NCBI GenBank assembly: GCA_051453625.1
Contig: JBOZIK010000001.1
Span: 71,965,196-72,029,195 of the forward strand
DNA from: Welwitschia mirabilis
Taxonomy: Eukaryota; Gnetophyta; Gnetopsida; Welwitschiales
Direction: 5' to 3'
DNA length: 64,000 nt
Shown here piece by piece: positions 45,453 through 58,692 of this stretch. Both the position numbers and the translations under genes were made by a program. Position 1 is the first letter of the stretch, and each line of letters starts with the position of its first letter. The notes beneath the pieces are model-generated. The model searched no databases. It was not told the DNA's origin and was given only the letters and a program-made list of their open reading frames with translations.

Positions 45453-47426
45453 TATTACAGTGCATATTTATGCAAATGTTATGTCCTTTGTTTAATCCTA
45501 TCAATTACTAATATATGCATAAATACAACATATTAATATAGAAAGAAGTGGATGCGAATGTCATAATTCCATCAATGACATGGAAAAGAAGAAAGAGAAT
45601 TAATTTCAAATCAACCATTAATATACGTCCTAAGTAGAAACAAATAAATAATATAAATGAATATACTATGTAAAGGAGATGTAAGAATAATCTAAATGTA
45701 ACATATATTTAATTAACAAATTAACTTGTCATATATATTAGTCCTATATAACTTAGATAAATTAAGAAATATCATCATGGGACTAAAACCAGCCTATGTG
45801 ATCAAGTGCACCAAATAAAATATGAAAACAATGAAAGTCAATCTAGAAATAAAGTCTAGTACACTTAAACTATTAGTATTGATCTTAACAAAGGTTGTTA
45901 ACATGATCTATATTATAAAAGAAGCTCTCATAGAATCAAAAGTAATATAAACAATAAAGGAGATGCACATAATAAAAGATATGAAAATAAAAATAGAGTT
46001 TTAATAAATTCAAATCAACATCTATGTTACAAAGAAATAATAACTCAATAAAGGATACATGGTCCAAGACTAAGAAAAACATCTCTATGCAATAACAAGA
46101 ATGGATCTCTTACCCTGTGATATCTTATCATGAGAATTTTTGGTGTTAAAGAAGATGNNNNNNNNNNNNNNNNNNNNNNNNNNNNNNNNNNNNNNNNNNN
46201 NNNNNNNNNNNNNNNNNNNNNNNNNNNNNNNNNNNNNNNNNNNNNNNNNNNNNNNNNNNNNNNNNNNNNNNNNNNNNNNNNNNNNNNNNNNNNNNNNNNN
46301 NNNNNNNNNNNNNNNNNNNNNNNNNNNNNNNNNNNNNNNNNNNNNNNNNNNNNNNNNNNNNNNNNNNNNNNNNNNNNNNNNNNNNNNNNNNNNNNNNNNN
46401 NNNNNNNNNNNNNNNNNNNNNNNNNNNNNNNNNNNNNNNNNNNNNNNNNNNNNNNNNNNNNNNNNNNNNNNNNNNNNNNNNNNNNNNNNNNNNNNNNNNN
46501 NNNNNNNNNNNNNNNNNNNNNNNNNNNNNNNNNNNNNNNNNNNNNNNNNNNNNNNNNNNNNNNNNNNNNNNNNNNNNNNNNNNNNNNNNNNNNNNNNNNN
46601 NNNNNNNNNNNNNNNNNNNNNNNNNNNNNNNNNNNNNNNNNNNNNNNNNNNNNNNNNNNNNNNNNNNNNNNNNNNNNNNNNNNNNNNNNNNNNNNNNNNN
46701 NNNNNNNNNNNNNNNNNNNNNNNNNNNNNNNNNNNNNNNNNNNNNNNNNNNNNNNNNNNNNNNNNNNNNNNNNNNNNNNNNNNNNNNNNNNNNNNNNNNN
46801 NNNNNNNNNNNNNNNNNNNNNNNNNNNNNNNNNNNNNNNNNTACCCTTTGATCTCTTATCATGAGAATTTTTGGTGTTAAAGAAGATGAAGTTAAAGTCA
46901 AGGGATAAGAAGATATTTATTGCAAACAAAGTCTCTAGAAACAACAAATACTAATAAATATAGTAAAACCACAATGATAACATAAGAAGATGCATAAAAC
47001 ATGGTGAAAGTTTGTTAAAGTTTGATGAACTATTATAATTAAGGATTATCCATCTAGTCTTTCAGACTCACAAGAGATTGTACCACATCATACAAGATCC
47101 ACATCAGCCTCTAAATTAGTCAAATAAGAATCCTAGTCAACATGAGTTCTTCTATCATCTATGCTATCATCTTGATGATAAGGTGGACAATGAGATTTGT
47201 AAAGATGTTTTTTGTATTAGATCATCCTCTTTGATTATAAGGTTTCTCTTAAAAATGAAAGTATTGCAATTTGCCTTAAATGCTATGAAACATCATGAAG
47301 ATTGCATTTATTCATAATATTTATCTTAGCACTTCATTATTATTAAAACTAAAAATAAACATATATAATGTCCTAAAAAAATACTCAAAATACCCTATTA
47401 AATATATATAATTTAGTAGTATAACA
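45453..47426 (-). repeat. Element E 3' LTR (left)
   Basis: Starts TATTACAGTGCATATTTATG and ends TAACA. It includes a 684-N gap (46158-46841) whose edges repeat the same 47 bp (TACCCT...GTTAAAGAAGATG). Without the gap and the repeat the LTR would be about 1,244 bp, agreeing with the 1,255-bp right copy, so the gap is probably empty. One dyad unit is at about 47153-47192. Confidence 0.85.
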
Positions 47427-50400
47427 TAGCCTCCAAACTTAGCCTTGTTAGTCCTTGACAAAATCAAGTGAATAACCCTAGTTGTGAGCCAATTTAACTT
47501 AAGATAAATCAAATAGAAAACTATAAAATAAATTTAGAAATATTAGAATGTAGAACATGAATGTCAAAAATAGATAATTAAGCCTTTCACCTATTAAGAG
47601 TAAGTGGTGTTACTCTCATCCTAGTGGTTATCTAGATAATGGAGGAAAAGATAGAATCAAAAGATATTTTGTAAAAATAGAAGTCTACAAAATTTTTTTA
47701 AGAAGATAAACATTAAAATTCAATAGAATTAACAACTTTCCACTTAAATGTACAACATATCATGAAAAATAATCATGTGTAACATAAAAAAACCATTATC
47801 ATAAAATGTCTTGATAATATATAGATGATATGTATAAGATCTTAAAAATAAAAGTGGAGATAATAATAATACATAGAAAATAATGTATATAAAATCATGT
47901 ATTTTTAAGTATAATCCATAGAAGGAAGATACATATTATAATATCATAAATCACTCCCCTTATCATGTTAAAATAAACTCTTAATATGCAGCAAGCTCAA
48001 GTATGGATAAAGAAGATGGAGGATGCTCNNNNNNNNNNATGATGGAATAAGTAGTTTCATTATCATGTTCTTTAACTACTTCTAGTATGTTAATAGCAAC
48101 ACTATTCTTAACGTGTAATATCTAATTACATGCATATATCAGCTATTTAGTAGTGTGCTAAACTCTTTTATCAATCAGGTGTATCCTCTGATGTATCTTA
48201 GTAAATCCTTAATTTATATCCTTTCTAAGGCCATATGCTGTATTAACTAAGAGAGCCTATATCTATGTAATGGTAATGCTAACCATAAGTCTCTATACCT
48301 AATGTCTCTCTACCTCTCTTGGAATCTAGATGCCCATGTCCTACAGATAACAAGTTAAAATCTAAAGATTTGTAAGTCTCTGCTCACCTCCAGAGTTAGG
48401 TATATCAAAGTATCTAAACATAGTTGAGAGAAGGTATAAATATCCCCAAGTCTATATCTAAGTCTTCGTTAAATAAAAGTCAGTAGATCCATTTGATATC
48501 CTTATTTGAAGACTATTTGCATCTATATATGCACTACCCTAGCATGAATATTATGAAAAGATGGACTGACGTTATGAATCAATCCTCTATATAGAATTTG
48601 ATAGTAGGTGATATATGTATCACTAAAACACCTTACCTATTATCATTAACATTAGCTAAAATATTTAATGCTATGCCATAAGCATGACACTTCTCTATAT
48701 CACCAGTTAAATAAATGTGTATGCTTCCAATACTACCTAAATTAGTAACCACAATTATGTGGCTTAGGAGAATAGATATATCATAATTACAAGTTGTAGC
48801 TATAATCATGTTAACTAAGTGGTCACAAGTGTTAAATTTTCTTTCAATGTGAATTGTGCCATAAAATTTGCTAGTATCTTAGGCATAATAAACTTCATGT
48901 GCATTCACTATTTATTTAAGTTGTAAATATGTCAATCCCTAGAATCCTGCTCATATAATCTCTAAAATATTTCTTTACTTAGATCATGGCTGATTGAATA
49001 GAAAGTGATTAAGCTTGTCGAGGTGGTAAATGCAGAGGCTTTATCCATTCAATCACATGTGGGACTAGTGGACCCACCTCTTATTATGATACCTTGGCCT
49101 TAGCCTTAGCCTTAGCCTATTAAGCTCATTATGTGCATGGCCTAATGAATCACAACCATAAAGTGCGTCATGTAAGGTAAGGTAAAAATTAATAAAATAT
49201 ATTTTATGTAAACCTCTAAACAATCCTAAAAATCAATTTTTACCTTAAATCATCAAAATATATTATCCTCTTACTGAAGATAATAAATACATATTGTATT
49301 ACCTAATCATGTAAAGAAAAATCAAGAGATCTGTGAAAAATCAAAAAGTGCAAAATAGGTGGACCACATAAAAGGTAAAAAAGGAACTACTTAACTTAAT
49401 ATCTAATTTGGTAGAAGTGTAGAGCACATCATATTGATTAATTTACCTTTAAGGACCACTATGTTTCATCTTGTGGTTTTTAAAAAAATAAGGTTTAAAG
49501 ATAAAAAACTAATTCTACCTCATAAAATGCATAATTTTAGATAACTTGCAAAATACTTAATGAAAATGAGATCTATAAGTATTGAACCAAATAGCATTAA
49601 AAAATAATTGATATATATAAAAAATAAACTTTAAAAGTTTGAAAAACAAGACAAAAAGTTCATTAAAAAAAGGAAGAAAAAAAGATATCTTGTTTTAATA
49701 AATATAATAAAATCTCATAATCTAGGACATCAAATTGATTGGTGAAAGATTTAAAATGTTAGTGGACCCTAGCATGACATGTGGATCATGAAATAATAAA
49801 GAGAAATGGCTTAAGAATGAAGGAAAAAAATGATAGAAAAGAAGTTCAGCCATAATTTTATTACTCTGTCATCCAGTTACATCATCCACATGATAGCCTT
49901 AATATGAATATTAAAAAAATCCTTAGGTTATCATCCTCTAGTCTTCTAGACAACTAGATGGATGCCATAACTTTAAAAAAGTTTAAAAAAATAAAAAGAT
50001 CAACCAAAATAGGTAGGCTTAGATATCAGTGTGAAGGTATTGTAATCTATCAAAATATTCAAAAGATAGAAAATGGTGAAGTATTATGACAAATAGGGAT
50101 AAGGAATGAGGAAAAACAAAAATTAATCAAAAGATATAATGATGAAAATACACTAAGTAGGATGAAGTCTAACAAATAAAACAAAAAAGAAAATCATGAA
50201 AAATAGGTAGAACTCTAAAGGACTATAAAGAAACATAATAAAAATCATAAAGAACATCATCTAATTACCATGCTAAAATGAAATCTACTTTATTTGATAA
50301 AATAACATAATTAAAAATAAAATTAATAATAATGAAACTACTAAATGATAAGGTCGTTAAGATAATGACAAAAAAGTACAAAAATGACTTTAAAATAACA

Positions 50401-51389
50401 AACCAAATAATCAAATAAAAATAAAATAAAAATAAAAAACTAGAAAAATAAAGAAGATAGCATATCTATCCTAAATTCTAACCTAGCAAACCCCTTAGAA
50501 GAGATCATAAAGCTACTTAACTAAAGATGTATAACAAAAATGTACCAACTCTATAAAGTTCCACTCAAAAGATAGTGATTACGATGATACTAAAGATTAA
50601 GTTCTTAAAACAATAAGTAATAAGATCAAGCACTACTCAAAAATAAATTATTTTGCTCACACCCTAAAAAATACCCTAATCCTCAAAAGAAAAATGATCA
50701 TGTGGGAATACTAAGAGTTTAGAAAATAATTAATGCTTTTGATGATACCAATAACACCACTAATCTCATAGCCTTAAAGTTCTATTACTACTTTCCATGA
50801 TGAGGGAAGTACAACCACAATTAAAGAAGTAAAACCCCATGTAGCATAACTTACTGACCCCTCACTGAACTTCCCATAGCTAATAATACTACCAAAGATT
50901 TCTTTTAGAATAAAATTACCCTAATGTGGTAGGAAATCATGGTGACTATATATTTTATCATAGATACCATAGATCATGGTTATTACTTTCTTTTTTTTTT
51001 TTTTCTTTTTTGCTCCTTTCCCCCAAATAATTCCAACATAACCACATTCTCAAAAAGATGAATGTGAAGAAGTGAGATGGAAGACAAAATAGAATACACA
51101 TAAATAATAAAATATCTCACACTATTAAAACAAATATAAGAGCTAAAGCATATTCCTTTAAAATAAAGTTCATAAATATGTAAATGTATTAAAACTAATT
51201 GAATCCAATCTTATCACTATGAAATGGCCAAATACAAATGTTAGTCATAAAAACTTCATAAAGTAAATACACAAGTCAAGTTAATATAATTAAGTGATAT
51301 CATAATATCTACCAAATGAATAGGATAAGAGATAATTTATACAATTATAGAGAGGAAGCCCTCCTAATCAAAGGAAACCTCCAAGGAAA
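47427..51389 (-). other. Element E region between integrase and 3' LTR
   Basis: Opens with the shared primer region TAGCCTCCAAACTTAGCC and ends with the segment shared with elements A and B (50,500-51,300, including the pyrimidine tract at 50981-51018). Dyad-like copies lie at about 49868-49965. The middle (about 48039-49200) has no counterpart in A or B and is treated separately. No env-like frame. Confidence 0.65.
48039..49200. other. Extra segment inside element E, possible nested insertion or captured DNA
   Basis: Less AT-rich than its surroundings, with no match to the corresponding parts of elements A and B. It contains a short CCTTAG direct repeat (49100-49119). No reading frame of note and no element ends were identified. 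The left edge coincides with a 10-N gap (48029-48038), so a chimeric join is also possible. Confidence 0.4.
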
Positions 51390-52410
51390 TTTCTTTTATC
51401 ATGTTCAAGATTGCATCAAAACTTTTTTCATATATTTTCAAAGTTTGTTCAATAAATTTATAAACCTCTATAGTGTCTTAGAAATATCAATGGAGCCATT
51501 AAATGTACTTTCTATATAAGATAAGGAGTTAACCATTTATAGGTTAATTTATTATGTAAAAAGATGCACTCTAGTATTATATAAAACAATAAGTTGACTA
51601 GGTTTGAAATGTTTTATGAAGTAACTTTTTATTATATTTGAACTTAGCTTGGGCTTAGTGAATGAGTTGATAAAGTATGAAACAAATAAAATTTTTAACT
51701 AAATTATTAAGTTAGACTAACCTATTTTAGATTTTTATTAAAGTCTATAAGATTAAGTTGATATAAACAATAATAAGAGTTATAACAAACATCAACTGAT
51801 AAAACACAAAATTTATAATAAACAAGTTCATAAGATGAAAAAACTAAGATAATTATGCAAACTAGTATGATAAGCTCAGAGAACATTATTAAACTTAAAA
51901 GCTTAAGATTTATTATTAGCATATATAAATTTTTTAAGTGTTTTCTTTATTTCTCTATTTTCATTTTTAGCTTGAACACTAGTTTGTGAATGATAAGCAT
52001 AAGCTACTTTATTTTTAATTCCAATGGATAAAAGAATTATTCTAAAAAGATAATTTATAAAATGAGTTTGTTGATTAGTAATGATAATTCTAGGAAAACC
52101 AAAATGTTAAAAAAATAAGTTCTAATAAAATTGAAAACAGTTTGGACATAATTCATAAAAGTAAGAATAGCTGCAACTGATTTAGTAATATAAATAATAG
52201 TCATCCAAATGTAATTCTTATCACTAGACGATGGTTTAATAGGGCCTATAAAATTAATTTTCTAATAATTAAAATTTTCACATTCAATAATATATGTAAG
52301 GAACATATCATAAGAATGAATAAGGTTGCCCTAATAACAACAAGCGTTACACCTTCTAGCGAAAACAAAAGAGTCCTAAAAAAGACTAGGCCAATAAAAA
52401 CTAGAGTGAA
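51390..52410 (-). pseudogene. Element E integrase
   Basis: Follows element A 9950-10960 in order. The tail (51390-51600) has the shared KVNGQRL region in decayed form. The core (51960-52330) can be aligned through words such as TTTGTGAATGATAAGCATAAG and CAATGGATAAAAGAA. The translation is too broken to assess all catalytic residues. Stops occur in all frames within short intervals. Confidence 0.75.
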
Positions 52411-52599
52411 GAATTTTCATTATTATTTTTTATCCACTAAAATGACCTCTATAATTGTTACTATGGCATAAATGAAGGATGCCTAATTTTTCCCATTTAG
52501 GCACACATGTTCTCATGATTTAGTCTTTGCATCTATGGTAAAGATGTGGCTCTATCCATTTATAATTATCTATTCTATGAAGAAAATATTTTCTTTGAT

Positions 52600-53050
52600 T
52601 ATTACCTCAATGTTATGATGTTTTTATGATAACAAAATAACTAAATATGTTAGTATATAAAAGATAAGTATGAGTATAAGATATGACAAAAAGTTATTCA
52701 ACTAGAAAAGAATCATTAATCATAAGATCATCAAGAGAAGAAGAAAGATGTGATAAATAATCTACTACACTATTATGTTTTTCTACTTTATCAATGATTT
52801 TAAGATTAAATTCTTAGATGATAAGGATCTATATAATAAGTATATCACTAGAATCTTTCTTGATCATGAGGTATTTAATAGCTACATGGTTAGTATAAAC
52901 ATTCATATGAAATCCTAATAGATAGTGTTTAAGATTATGAAGGGAAAAGAAAATGGCTAACATTTCTTTTTTAGTAGTAGTATAATTTGATTTATCTTTA
53001 AATAAAGTTTTTCTATGATAAGATATAACTTTAAAATTATTTTCATACAT
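52600..53050 (-). pseudogene. Element E RNase H
   Basis: A 73-codon frame (52829-53050) reads FKVISYHRKTLFKDKSNYTT, KKEMLAIFFSLHNLKHYLLG, FHMNVYTNHVAIKYLM and IKKDSSD. It matches VISYASRTLN-x-AQ-x-NYTTTEKELLAVVFAL...SYLLGS-x-VIVYTDHAAL-x-YLL-x-KKD. The catalytic Asp of TDH is Asn (GAT-to-AAT type), so it is dead. Continuation toward 52600 is interrupted. Confidence 0.85.
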
Positions 53051-54010
53051 TTATTCAAGAACATCACCCATGACAATATTACTAGCATCACACATCAATT
53101 CCAAATCTTTATTCAAATTAAGTCCTATTACTATAGGCACATAAGAGATTTTATATTTAAGTGTTTCAAATTCAAGCTAATAAGATTCATTCCATTCAAG
53201 TTTAACTTATTTTCAAGATAACAAGTAAAGGAGTTTAAGATTTTTAGAATAATCTGGAATAAAATGATGAGAAAAATCATAATGATCAAAGAAAGATCAA
53301 ACTTGTTTTACATTTGTTAGAGGAGTTAGATTTTTAATGATATGTGCTTTTTCATTGTTCGTCCTAATTCCCTTACTAAAAATATGGAAATATAAGATAA
53401 TTTCATTATTAACTAGAAATAAAATCTTCTCTCAACTCACATATAAATCACTCTTAATATATCTAAGAAGGACTTTCTCTAACCTTTTTAAGAACTATTT
53501 AAAGTTTTTATCAAATATTAATAAATCATATATAAAAATTTCAATTGAATCCTTTAACATATCAGAAAAGATATACATAATTAAATATTGAAAAATACTA
53601 GGGGCATTATAAAGTCCAAAAGGTATACATTTAAAGGCAAATATTCCAAAAGAAAAAATAAAAGTTATTTTTTCTTGATTCTCATTGACAAAAGGTATGT
53701 CCTTGGATTATCTTAAGTACTTGGTCAAGAAAAGGTAAAGAACAATGGTCTTTTTTTTTAATTACTTCATTTAGCTTCCTATAATTAATACACATTTTCT
53801 ATTTCCCTCTTTTTTTGAGTAATGCCATCAAAGGGCTAATCCATTCACTATCATATATGAGATAAATAATTTCAACATTTATTAATTTAATGATTCCATA
53901 TTTTACAACTTGTTTAAGCACTAGATTTAATCTATGTTAGGGTTGCCTAATAGGTTTTGCATTATCCTCAAAGTAGATTTTATGTTAAATAATGAAAGTA
54001 AGAATAACTA
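53051..54010 (-). pseudogene. Element E reverse transcriptase
   Basis: Aligns block by block with element A RT (11640-12600), for example AAAGTCCAAAAGG at 53615 and TTTTTAATGATAT at 53330. The catalytic FMDD is FIYD-like (codons near 53525-53540). Many frameshifts are present. The plus-strand frame at 53337-53591 is a shadow. Confidence 0.78.
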
Positions 54011-54479
54011 TTAAATCTTTATGGGTCCAAGTAAACACATTAATCTTAGAATTCAAAAGTGATATTAAGGTAAATTCTTAATGAGGGGGAAAATTCTCAT
54101 TTATTATTAATGGTTTATTCTGATCATCACATAGGAAAATATATTTTAGTTTACTGGGTAAAGGTTTTAGATTTAAATTTATATTTTTACTTTCTATTTA
54201 TTTTTTCTTAGATTTAACTATTGTCTCAAACCATCATCTAGATGATAGGGATGTATAACATCCCTTAAAATATGAAATATTAGTTATTTTTAGATGTTTA
54301 ACCCCTTCACAGATTACAGTTTTAGTTTCTCTAGTATTCTAATCAAAATACTTGGCTCCCAAATGTTTATAGTTGAGTTCATCATTATTAAAAGCTTTCA
54401 ATTTTATACTTAAAATGGATTATCATATAAGGTAGGCTTATGAAGTATTAACTATTTCTATTTAAGTGGAAATGCTATA

Positions 54480-54970
54480 AAAATAATGTTAAATTAATTT
54501 CTTCCTCTATATTTCACTCGTCACTTAGGTCTTTTTTAGTAGCATCAAAAGCTCTAACTTTTTATTTTCTAATTGACACTCCATAATTCTAGTTCTTATA
54601 TTAATAATACAATGGGCTATTGTATAAAATGCTCTACCCAAAAGTAGTGAATAACCACTATTATGTGAACTTTAATCAGAACCACATCTATTGGATAGGA
54701 TGCTTTCTCTATTTAAATCACAAATCTTTGATTACTCGTAAAAGTTTCTTCACTAATATGCCTACCAATTCTAAGATAATACATGTAGGCTTAATTCTAC
54801 CTTTTAAACCAGGTCTTTGACAAGTGAATAAAGATACAATGTTAATACTTACTCCTATATTGATTAAGGATTTATTAATTCTTCTATTTTTCTCTAAAGT
54901 AATACTAACTGTTACTGTCCTTGGATCCTTAAATTTTAAACATTTTTGTAAAACTTAGTTGGTTATAGAT
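54480..54970 (-). pseudogene. Element E protease
   Basis: Corresponds to element A 12999-13470: the plus-strand text ACAATGGGCTATTGTATAAAATGC (54610) parallels ACAATGAGCTGTAGCACAAAAAGC (13140), and the DIGASVN region falls at about 54838-54862. No continuous frame remains. Confidence 0.7.
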
Positions 54971-55059
54971 TGGGCTAAGAAGACTTTACAAGGTATGGTT
55001 TATTTTTATTTCTTCCTAATTAGGCCTTTTAATAACTTAAAATATGTAGGCTTTTATTG

Positions 55060-56760
55060 CAAGAGTTTCCAAAATGGTAAATTTATTCTCACATATTATG
55101 TTAAGGCTTTAAGATGATCATCAAAGGTAGAATTTATATTTAATCTATCAAGCCAAAGGGTAGGATGTTTCTTCCCTTTATTTTATGAATAATTTTTCTT
55201 ATTAAGCTTATCATTTAAAGTAAAAGAAAAGTTATGATTTTCTAAGATTTCAATATCATCTTCTTCTTTTTCATATGTTTTATTATTTGTCGAAGTTGAA
55301 TCCTTATGGAAATGAGGTGTTATTTGATTTCCACTTTTTGTTATAATCTTATAATCTTTTCTTACTTCATTAGGCTTAGATAAAGGTTGTATTACAAGTG
55401 ATTTTTGTGGTCTTCAATTTGCAAGCATAGTTTACTAAAGAATATTCACTAGATTTTTAATTTTTGAATTGTATTCTCTTAGATTTTCTTAATTCATTAA
55501 TGTAATTTCTAAGTGGATTATTTTGATTTTGTAAATTTAATGTACTTGCTTGATAATTTGAGCTACTTAGTTGAATCTTAGAGTGTTTGTTTGAAAGTTA
55601 TAATTCTCAAATCTATTTCTCAATGGTTGGAAATTTGGATAACTTATTTAAAAGTTCTTGAATTTATTTTCTAAATATTAAAACTTAGGTTGTCCATTTA
55701 TCTTAGGTTGAAATTGGTTTTAATTTTGGTTTTACTTTCTAAGGTTTAAAGATTTTTTATTTTTTTCTTTTTAAATTACATACTTCTTCATGGTTTTTTT
55801 TTATTTTTAAGTTGGTAATAAAGGATACTCTTTTGTTACATGATAGTTGTCTTTAGATAAGTTACAAGTTGAAACCACATTTATTTTAGTTACCAATTTT
55901 ACAAAAAAAATTATTTAAGTGTATTTTTCTTGTGAAATTCTTTATTTCATTTGTTGGCTCTTTTTCTATTTTTACTTCCTTCGTTTCATTTTTTACTTCT
56001 TTAAGAATTTTAATAATTTGGCCTATAGTATGAATTTCTTTAGATATTGGTTTAGGCCATGTTTGAATTACTTTTACTAAATTTTCCAACAACCTCAATG
56101 GATTTTCTAATGTAAGATTCATTAAATTTCCAACACATGAAAAATCTACAAGATGCTTAGTTTATCTATTTGGTCCACTATAGAAGTACTCTATTAATTC
56201 TTTTTGAGTAAAATTATCAATGGGATTAGAATAAATTGCAATGAAAAATTATTCATAAGTAGTGACATAATCTTTATTAGATTTTTTTGGGAAATTTATT
56301 ACCTCTTTCTTTCTTTTTATTATTATTGTTTCAATCATAAACTCTTTTATGAAGGCTTCTTGAATTTGGTTATATGTTTTCAAACTTTTATGTGAAATAG
56401 TTTTTAGGTGTAATTTCACTTATCCTTTTTATGTGATGGGAAAAATAACCATGTAAGTATGATCACTAATTCATTTTTTATCATTTCCTAAAATAAGCAC
56501 TAAGTATTCAATGTTGGTTATATGTTAGAAGATATATTCATAATTTTCTCTAATAAAATAGAACATGTATTTAAATTTCTTAACTCAACATCATAATCAA
56601 GAGTAGGTTAAAATAATCTTGGATTTTATGATTTTTATTTGCAATTAGTTCTTTAAGAGTGACATTAACATTTGGATTTATGGGGTAGTAGATATTCTTA
56701 TCATGAGAAGAGGATTAGAAAAAGATACTTGTTTTTGTTTTTGCATAGAATTTTATATTA
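55060..56760 (-). pseudogene. Element E gag
   Basis: The core (about 56400-56760) parallels element A 15500-15860. A 78-codon Lys/Glu-rich frame (55886-56122, starts MNLTLENPLRLLENLVKV) follows, and then the zinc-knuckle region (about 55810-55880), where the text GGTAATAAAGGATACTCTTTTGTTA is shared with element A. The gag-protease linker (55060-55400) matches 14362-14628. Frames are short and broken. Confidence 0.72.
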
Positions 56761-57412
56761 CAATAAAACTTTTTTTTTTAAATTTATTTTGAAAATTTTT
56801 CTTTTAAAAATTAAATTTAGAAATAATGAATGAAAAAAAAAATCTTCTTTCTCAACTCTTGGAATGTTTTGCATAGCTTAGGTGTGTATACTTGGGTTTA
56901 GCTCGTAGTCAATCAAACCTTTTCAAATGTTTTCTTTGATTAGAAAACGCTCTTTTTGATTTTTTTTTTTAACCTAGCTTTATCATTTCTTAGCATGCTT
57001 AGTTCTATTACTGTAAGTGTCATCTTTATTATTATTTGGATGAGGTACTTGGATGATAAAACACATAAAAAACCAAAAATGAAAAACATAGAAAAATAAA
57101 GTTGTAAAATAACATATAAATAAAATTGGTAGTCATCCTCTAAGTCACTAGATAATAGAGGGGGATGATAGAAAAAATCCTAGTTTTTATGAAAAATAGA
57201 AAAAACATAGTTTCATAGGTAGTTATTATTGTGAATCATTTGGACAAAAGAGAAAACAACCAAGTATTATTTTTTGAATGCAAATAAGAAAACGTAAAAA
57301 GAAAAACCTACAATCCTACTCTAAAGATATAATAATACTATAGATAAATATTTAAAATAAAATATAAACTACCTATCTGAGTAATGATAATCCTTAAACT
57401 CTAAGCAACCTT
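56761..57412 (-). other. Element E 5' leader
   Basis: Shares the GTGTGTATACTTGGGTTT block (56881-56898) with elements A and B. It contains three dyad-motif units starting at about 57018, 57132 and 57222. Confidence 0.65.
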
Positions 57413-57414
57413 CT

Positions 57415-57432
57415 TTAACAATGGCACCAACA
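57415..57432 (-). promoter_or_regulatory. Element E primer binding site (tRNA-Asp)
   Basis: TTAACAATGGCACCAACA precedes the LTR. Element sense TTGGTGCCATTGTTAA resembles the tRNA-Asp complement TGGCGCCGTTGCCGGGG, with transitions concentrated at C and G. Confidence 0.65.
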
Positions 57433-58687
57433 CATTGTAGAATGTATTTATGCAAATGTTACATCTTTTATCAAATCCCATTAATTAGAAATATATGTAT
57501 AAATAGAACATACTAATATAAATAGGAGTGGATCTGAATGTGATATTAACATTCGAATCAACCTAAATAGAAGAAAGGCATAGGTGAGAAGAATGAGAAT
57601 TGATTTCAAATGAAATATTAACATTCCTCCTAAGTAGCACAAAATAATAATGCAAAATAAACAATGAAAATGAATACATTATGTAAAGGAGATGCAAACA
57701 TAATCTAAATGTAATATCTATTTAACAAAATCAAGCAAGGAAAGTAGTCATTAGACTAAAACCAACCTAAGTTATCAGATTTATTAAATGGAATATAAAA
57801 ATGATGTAAGTTAATCTAGATATAAAAGGCAATGCATCTAAACTACTAGTATCAACATTAATAAATGTTATTTTCATAATCTATATAAAAAATAAAAATA
57901 TCATCAAATCATAAGCATCATAAGCCATAAGGGAGATATACATAAAAATAAATATGAAAACAAAAATAGAGTTTTAATTATTATGAACCAACATCCATGT
58001 TACAAAGCAGTAATACCTTAATGAAAGATATGCAGCCCAACATCAAGAAAGATGTCTCTCTATAATAATGAGAATAGATCTCCTACCCTTTAATCTTTTA
58101 TTTTGATAATTTCTAATAATAAGAAAGATAAAGATAGAGTCAAGGATGAAAAAGTTATTTATTACAAATAAATACTTTAAAATAGAAAACACAATAGACA
58201 TGATAAAACCATAATGATCATGCAAGAAGGCATATGATATATGGTGAAAGTTGGATGAAGTTTAATAAACTATTATATTTATATATTATCTTACTAGTAA
58301 TATAGATATTATAAAAGATAATTCCACTTCGTGTAAGATCCACATCAACTGTCAGATTAGTCTAGTAAGTGTCCTGGTCAACATGAGTTCTTCTATTATT
58401 CATACTATCATATGAATGATAAAGTGGATGATGCACTTAATAAAGATGTTTCTTATGTTATATTAGCTTCTTTAATTATAGGATTATCACTTTACATAGA
58501 AAATATTACAATTTTTCTTAAATTCTATCAAATGTGATGAAGATTGCATGTTTTCAAAATATTAACCTTAGTTATTTATTATTATTGGAACTTATCATAA
58601 ACCTATCTAATATCCTACAAAAATACTCAAAGTAGACTATCAAATATATACATTTGAGAATGTAATATTTAATATAATAGTGCAATA
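57433..58687 (-). repeat. Element E 5' LTR (right)
   Basis: Starts CATTGTAGAATGTATTTATG and ends AGTGCAATA, directly followed by the target duplication GTCAA. Length 1,255 bp. One dyad unit is at about 58391-58433. Confidence 0.85.
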
Positions 58688-58692
58688 GTCAA

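Larger units (their letters stand above)
45453..58687 (-). mobile_element. Element E: full-length Athila-like element nested in element D
   Basis: Minus-strand element, 13.2 kb including gaps. LTRs are at 45453-47426 and 57433-58687, with exact 5-bp duplications GTCAA (45448-45452 and 58688-58692). The order gag, protease, RT, RNase H, integrase and downstream region is as in element A and can be followed by nucleotide similarity and short protein blocks. It is far more AT-rich and more broken than element A although it is the youngest member of its nest. The downstream region is about 1.2 kb longer than in element A. Confidence 0.9.

Noticed and set aside
48961-49130. tRNA-like text in the extra segment of element E
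   Set aside because: Short complementary words (GATTGAATAG / CCATTCAATC) suggested a fold, but no cloverleaf, T-loop or anticodon arrangement could be drawn.
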